Origin: a bacterium YEK0313 | GTDB lineage: Bacteria; Pseudomonadota; Alphaproteobacteria; Rhizobiales; Phreatobacteraceae | Length of the DNA: 64,000 nt | Reading direction: 5' to 3' | Assembly (NCBI GenBank): GCA_000751295.2 | Contig: CCMO02000001.1 | Coordinates: forward strand, 2,467,501-2,531,500 | Shown: piece by piece, positions 60,272 through 64,000 of the stretch | Position numbering within the stretch: position 1 is the first letter of the stretch | Layout: each line of letters starts with the position of its first letter | Position numbers and translations under genes: made by a program | The notes under the pieces: model-generated | Told to the model about the DNA's origin: nothing | Seen by the model: the letters and a program-made list of their open reading frames with translations, nothing else | Database searches by the model: none

Positions 60272-60924
60272 GCCTGCTGACCGTCTGCCAGGCCGCGGCG
60301 CGGCTCCTCAACCAGCCCTCGGTCTCGGCGGTGGTGACGGCCGCCGCCCGCACGCCGCAGGAGTTCCTGACGATCGCCCTTCAATGCGGCGAGGAACTGC
60401 TGCGCCGGCACGACTGGGGCGGTCTCGTCCGCACGGCCGAGTTCACGGCGCTGCCGGCGACCGTGCCCGGCGATTTCGAGCGGCTGACGCAGGGCTCGCC
60501 GGTCCGCCTCGGCCGCGTGCCGATCCGCGGCGCGCTCTCGGACGCCGAGATGAACCTGAAACGATCGGCGCCCGTCACGTCGCCGCCGCGCTTTCAGCTG
60601 CTCGGCCCCGTCCTCGACGTCGCCCCGGCTCCGGCCGGCCCGGTGACGCTCGAATATGTCTCGTCGTTCTGGATCAAGTCGGCGGATACGATGCCGGTCT
60701 ACCGCGCGACGTTCCTCGCCGACAGCGACCGTTCGCTGATCCCCGAGGAAGTCCTGCTTCAGGGCCTGGTCTGGCGCTGGAAGCGGCTGAAGGGCCTGGC
60801 CTACCAGGACGAGCTCGACCAGTTCGAACAGGCGGTCGGCTATCATGCCCGGGCCGACCGCGCGCTCCGCCTGCCGGCCGAACAGGCCGCCGCGAGCGCG
60901 AACCGCGCAAGGGTGACGGTCTGA
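60268..60924 (+). CDS. Phage tail or connector protein (hypothetical)
   Basis: A 218-residue protein. The N-terminal helical part (LLTVCQAAARLLNQPSVSAVV) is followed by a mixed alpha/beta region (FERLTQGSPVRLGRVPIRGALSDAEMNLK) and a C-terminal helix (FEQAVGYHARADRALRLPAEQAAA). It resembles tail-tubular or stopper proteins by position between adaptor and tail-tube-like genes. Unknown function. Confidence 0.6.
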   Translation: MSLLTVCQAAARLLNQPSVSAVVTAAARTPQEFLTIALQCGEELLRRHDWGGLVRTAEFTALPATVPGDFERLTQGSPVRLGRVPIRGALSDAEMNLKRSAPVTSPPRFQLLGPVLDVAPAPAGPVTLEYVSSFWIKSADTMPVYRATFLADSDRSLIPEEVLLQGLVWRWKRLKGLAYQDELDQFEQAVGYHARADRALRLPAEQAAASANRARVTV

Positions 60925-62585
60925 TGCTCACTTCCGCACGTGAACGGGACCGCACGGTGCAGCAGGCGGCACCGCGGGCGAGATCCGCTGCCTTGCCTGC
61001 GCCGACCCGGGGCTGGTCGTCAGAGCAGAACCTCGCGGCCATGGAGCCGGGGACCGCGCCGGTCCTGCGCAACTGGTATCCGGAGCCCGACGGCGTCAGC
61101 CCGCGGCCGGGCTATGTCGAGCATGCGACTGGTCTCGGCGCCGGCCCGGTCAACACGCTGATGAGCTATGTCTCCGGCGCGACCAAGCGTCTGCTCGGCG
61201 CGACCGGCGCGAACATCTACCGCTGCGACATTCCCGGGGCGGTCGGCGCGGCGCTCTGGTCGGGCGCCAGCTCGGACCAGTGGCAGTGGACGAATTTCGC
61301 CAGCGCGGGCGGCCAGTTCCTGGTCGCGGTCAATGGCGCGGACGCGCCGATCGTCTATGACGGCGCCGCCATCTCTACCGCGCCGGCTGTCACCGGTGTG
61401 ACCGGCGGCGCGTTCGCGAACGTCTTTGCCGCGCAGTCGCGCCTCTGGTTCTGCCAGGTGAGCAGCGCCGACGTATGGTATCTCGGGCCGTCCGCCATCG
61501 GCGGGGCGGCCGTGAAGCTGCCGCTCGGCGCCCTGCTTACCAAGGGCGGCGCGATCGTCGCCGGCGGGACCTGGTCGTCCGACAGCGGTTCCGGGATGAA
61601 CGACCTCACGGTCTTTCTCTCTACCGAGGGCGAGGTCCTGATCTTTGCGGGCAGCGATCCCTCGGCCGCGGCAAGCTGGCAGCTCAAGAGCCGGTACCAG
61701 ATCGGCCGGCCGCTCGGCCGGCGCTGCCTGACCCGGTTCGGCGGCGACCTCGCCATCCTGACCCAGGACGGTCTGATGTCGCTTGGCGCGGTCATGAAGC
61801 TCGACCGCACCGCGGCCCAGCAGGGCGCGCTGACCCGCAATATCCGGCAGGCCTATGCCGCGGCCGTCGTCAACGACGCCGACACGTTCGGCTGGCAGAC
61901 GATCGGCTTCGCCAGGGGGCAGAAGGTCTTCGTCAATGTGCCGAATGCGGCGACCGGCGTGGTCAGGCAGTTCGTCATGAACGCGCTGCACGGCGCCTGG
62001 TGCGAATATCAGGGCGTCCCGGCGTCCTGCTGGGTCGAGCACAATGACAGGCTCTATTTCGGCGGGCCGTCGGGCGCCGTCCACGAGGCCGAGCGCGGCT
62101 CCATCGACGGCACGCGCATCATCGAATGCCTCGGCATCGGCGCCTTCACCGCGCTCGATGATGCCGGCGCCTACAAGACGGCCAATGTGCTGCGGGCGAC
62201 CTATCGCGGCCGGCCGGACATCCGGCCCTATCTCGCCATCGCCTTCGACTACGATCTCAATCCGGTCTTCGAGGAGTTCGAGCTCGAGAATACGATCGGC
62301 GCCTTCGGGACCTGGAGCGTGTCGAAATGGGGTGAGACGACCTGGGGCCGCGGCGCCGGCATCGGCCTTGCCTCCAACGCGCTCATCTGGAGCCAAAGCC
62401 AGTGGAACCAGAAGGTATGGGGCGGCGCGACCGGGGTCGGCGAGTTCACGCAGAGCGTCTTCGGCATCGGTCGCGCGCTCGCACCGGCGTTCCGGCTCAA
62501 CATCTATGACGGCTCGCCGGCCCTGACGGCCGACGTGAAGCTGCTCGAATTCTCGCTTGTCACCGAGGGCGGGGCGATCCTGTGA
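60924..62585 (+). CDS. Phage tail-tube-like structural protein
   Basis: A 553-residue beta-rich protein starting in a one-base overlap with the previous stop. The sequence has repeated strand and Gly/Trp blocks (WNQKVWGGATGV, WSSDSGSGMNDLTVFLSTEGEVLIF) and a NWYPEPDGVSPRPGYVEHA beginning that resembles tail-tubular B-type or stopper proteins of short-tailed phages. No catalytic motif seen. Confidence 0.65.
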   Translation: MLTSARERDRTVQQAAPRARSAALPAPTRGWSSEQNLAAMEPGTAPVLRNWYPEPDGVSPRPGYVEHATGLGAGPVNTLMSYVSGATKRLLGATGANIYRCDIPGAVGAALWSGASSDQWQWTNFASAGGQFLVAVNGADAPIVYDGAAISTAPAVTGVTGGAFANVFAAQSRLWFCQVSSADVWYLGPSAIGGAAVKLPLGALLTKGGAIVAGGTWSSDSGSGMNDLTVFLSTEGEVLIFAGSDPSAAASWQLKSRYQIGRPLGRRCLTRFGGDLAILTQDGLMSLGAVMKLDRTAAQQGALTRNIRQAYAAAVVNDADTFGWQTIGFARGQKVFVNVPNAATGVVRQFVMNALHGAWCEYQGVPASCWVEHNDRLYFGGPSGAVHEAERGSIDGTRIIECLGIGAFTALDDAGAYKTANVLRATYRGRPDIRPYLAIAFDYDLNPVFEEFELENTIGAFGTWSVSKWGETTWGRGAGIGLASNALIWSQSQWNQKVWGGATGVGEFTQSVFGIGRALAPAFRLNIYDGSPALTADVKLLEFSLVTEGGAIL

Positions 62586-63163
62586 CCTGGACGATCGAGA
62601 CGGGCGAGCCGGCGGTCGAATGGGTCGCCGGCCGGCTCGGCGTGTCCTTTCCGAAGGGAGCGGCTGCCCTGGTGCTCGCGCGCGGCGGAGAAAGGGTCGG
62701 TGGCGCCGTCTTCTGCGGCTTCACCGGCCGCGACGTCGAGGCGTCGGTGGCAGCGACAGCGACATTGGCCTGGCCGCGGGCCTTCCTCGCCCGTGTCGGC
62801 CTCTATGTCTTCGGCGAGCTCGGCTGCGCCCGGATGACCGTTCTCACCAGCACGACCAATGCTCGCGTCATGCGTCTGGCGCCACGGCTCGGCGCCGTCC
62901 GCGAAGGCGTGAAGCGCAACTATTACGGCGACGGCGCCGACGCCGTCGTCTTCGGCATCCTGAAGGAGGATTGGCCCCATGGTCTCCGCTCCGTCACCGC
63001 CGCCCGCGCCAGATCCGAAGGAGACGGCGGCGGCCCAGACGCAGATGAACAAGGAAACCGCGATCACCCAGTATGGGCTGAACGCGACCAACCAGGTGAC
63101 GCCCGACGGCTCCCTGACCTATCGCCAGATCGGCAGCTGGGCCGACGGCACGCCGCGCTATGA
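62582..63163 (+). CDS. Phage GNAT-family acetyltransferase-like protein
   Basis: A 193-residue protein from a GTG that overlaps the previous stop (GTGA). The first 132 residues have a GNAT-like fold pattern (RARVMRLAPRLG-type end of the acetyl-CoA region, here TNARVMRLAPRLGAVREG, then a final strand VVFGILKEDW). The last 60 residues are read across the start of the next gene and look like random, Arg/Asp-rich sequence. The usual end would be at KEDW, so the original stop seems lost. Such GNAT genes are frequent in phage tail regions; the role is unknown. Confidence 0.6.
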   Translation: MTWTIETGEPAVEWVAGRLGVSFPKGAAALVLARGGERVGGAVFCGFTGRDVEASVAATATLAWPRAFLARVGLYVFGELGCARMTVLTSTTNARVMRLAPRLGAVREGVKRNYYGDGADAVVFGILKEDWPHGLRSVTAARARSEGDGGGPDADEQGNRDHPVWAERDQPGDARRLPDLSPDRQLGRRHAAL

Positions 63164-63986
63164 AGCGACCCAGGCCCTGTCCGACGCCAACCGGCGCATC
63201 TACGACACGACCAGGCAGACCCAGCAGAACCTCGCCAATATCGGCCAGCAGCAGTCGGCCAAGATCGGCAACCTGCTCAACACCAATTTCGATCCGTCGA
63301 ACAACGACATCGAGGGACGGCTGTGGGAGCTCGGCCGGGCCCGGCTCGACCCCTTGCAGGCACAGCAGGAAAATGCGCTGCGCACGCGCCTCGCCAACCA
63401 GGGCATCGCGCCCGGCTCGGCGGCCTTCGAGGCCGAGATGCGGTCGTTCAACCAGGGCCGGAACGACCAGAACAACCAGCTTCTGCTGACCGGCCGGCAG
63501 CAGGCCTACAACGAGCTTCTGACCGAACGGAACCAGCCGCTCAACGAGATCTCGGCCCTCCTGTCGGGCAGCCAGGTGCGCCAGCCGACCTTCGCCAGCA
63601 CGCCGCAGTCGAGCGTCGCCAATGTCGACTATGCGGGCCTCGTCAATGCCAAGCATCAGGCCGACCTGGCGGCGTGGCAGGCCGAGGTGAACAGCCAGAA
63701 CGCGATGATGGGCGGGCTGTTCGGGCTTGGCGGCACGCTTGGCGCGGCCGCCCTGAAATTCAGCGATCCGGCCCTGAAGACCGACATCGAAAAGGTCGGC
63801 CGTCTCGACAACGGCCTGCCGGTCTATCGCTACCGCTACCGCGCGGGTGGGCCCCCCGAGATCGGGCTCATGGCCGACGATGTCGCGCGGCGCCGTCCGG
63901 AGGCCATCGGCCGCGACGCCGAAGGGCTGATGGCGGTCGACTACGTCAAAGCCACCACAAGCAGGAAGGGGCGCCGCAATGGCTGA
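62979..63986 (+). CDS. Phage protein with C-terminal intramolecular chaperone (peptidase S74-like)
   Basis: A 335-residue protein. The first 245 residues are Gln/Asn-rich helical (TRQTQQNLANIGQQQSAKIG) and could be tail-associated or ejection protein. Near residue 265 it has FSDPALKTDIEKVGRL, in which Ser and Lys are five apart as in S74 autocleaving chaperones, then YRYRAGGPPEIGLMADDVA. Those domains trimerise tail fibres and then cleave themselves off. The start ATG has GGAGG 13 bases upstream. It lies 185 bases inside the GNAT gene. Confidence 0.7.
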   Translation: MVSAPSPPPAPDPKETAAAQTQMNKETAITQYGLNATNQVTPDGSLTYRQIGSWADGTPRYEATQALSDANRRIYDTTRQTQQNLANIGQQQSAKIGNLLNTNFDPSNNDIEGRLWELGRARLDPLQAQQENALRTRLANQGIAPGSAAFEAEMRSFNQGRNDQNNQLLLTGRQQAYNELLTERNQPLNEISALLSGSQVRQPTFASTPQSSVANVDYAGLVNAKHQADLAAWQAEVNSQNAMMGGLFGLGGTLGAAALKFSDPALKTDIEKVGRLDNGLPVYRYRYRAGGPPEIGLMADDVARRRPEAIGRDAEGLMAVDYVKATTSRKGRRNG

Positions 63987-64000
63987 CAGTTTTCGTGATG
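63979..64000 (+). CDS. Phage protein, N-terminus only
   Basis: An ATG at 63979, preceded by AAGGGG, overlaps the previous stop by 8 bases and reads MADSFRD before the window ends. Family unknown. Confidence 0.4.

Larger units (their letters stand above)
51805..64000 (+). mobile_element. Prophage structural module (partial)
   Basis: A continuous run of phage late genes: terminase small and large subunits, portal, scaffold-like protein, SU10-type capsid protein, adaptors, tail tube-like protein, GNAT protein and a peptidase S74-type protein. Genes overlap by 1-32 bases and one (the RHH gene) is reversed. The order and lack of tape-measure and tail-sheath genes suggest a short-tailed (podovirus-like) phage. 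Replication, lysis and integration genes are outside the window. It may be a functional prophage or a remnant; nothing here is obviously broken. Confidence 0.85.

Noticed and set aside
51911..63986. Gene transfer agent cluster
   Set aside because: The order and the SU10-type capsid plus portal and S74-type protein fit a podovirus-like prophage; GTA clusters of alphaproteobacteria have HK97-type siphovirus order with protease and tape measure.
1..64000. CRISPR arrays, tRNA and rRNA genes, transposases
   Set aside because: No direct-repeat spacer arrays, no tRNA cloverleaf or CCA end, no rRNA-like conserved sequence and no transposase motif was recognised on either strand by eye.

Overview
The window looks like a chromosome segment from a GC-rich alphaproteobacterium, most likely Hyphomicrobiales (Rhizobiales). 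The pointers are families common in that group (DUF1127, DUF930, DUF1176 and DUF6665 proteins), many LysR/GlxA/IclR regulators paired with ABC and MHS-type MFS carriers, and pervasive GC-rich third codon positions. The last 12 kb is the structural module of a tailed, probably podovirus-like prophage that runs off the right edge. No rRNA, tRNA, CRISPR array or insertion sequence was seen. GC content and codon usage were judged by eye, not computed.

Layout. 1-1.4 kb: the end of an MFS carrier and a FhuF-type ferric siderophore reductase, then a small NIPSNAP protein. 1.5-10.5 kb: a C-N hydrolase cluster (N-carbamoyl amino acid hydrolase of the nitrilase superfamily, M20 carbamoylase/ureidohydrolase, hydantoinase-like amidohydrolase), a divergent LysR regulator, an NMT1-type ABC importer and a second amidohydrolase; together these fit uptake and stepwise opening of cyclic ureides or hydantoins. 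10.6-18.3 kb: a minus-strand operon with a polyamine/opine-type ABC importer, a proline-racemase-family enzyme whose second catalytic Cys is Gly, and an ALDH7-type semialdehyde dehydrogenase, with a GlxA-type regulator divergent; this suggests cyclic amino acid catabolism. 18.3-26.1 kb: small exported and hypothetical proteins, a GcvA-like LysR, a DUF2252 protein, and a divergent pair of membrane-anchored LytTR regulator and acyltransferase-3 protein. 26.2-30.5 kb: IclR, MHS transporter, nitrilase and flavin reductase, consistent with nitrile catabolism. 30.7-41.3 kb: DMT exporter, acyl-CoA ligase, LysR-controlled epimerase, a second LysR with a TTG start, a ferredoxin-fold protein, an amidase, an MHS transporter and an NHL beta-propeller. 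41.3-51.5 kb: htpG with a recognisable heat-shock promoter, a lytic transglycosylase, SDR, GFA protein, AraC regulator, two crotonases, a PaaX-family regulator and an HPP/CBS membrane protein.

51.8-64.0 kb: prophage late genes in order: terminase small and large subunits, portal, scaffold-like protein, SU10-type major capsid protein, an opposite-strand ribbon-helix-helix gene, adaptor/tail genes, a GNAT protein and a protein ending in a peptidase S74-type intramolecular chaperone. They are densely packed with 1-4 base overlaps. A promoter-like TTGACA-N17-CATAGT followed within about 30 bases by an intrinsic terminator sits just before the terminase genes, an arrangement reminiscent of antitermination-controlled late operons.
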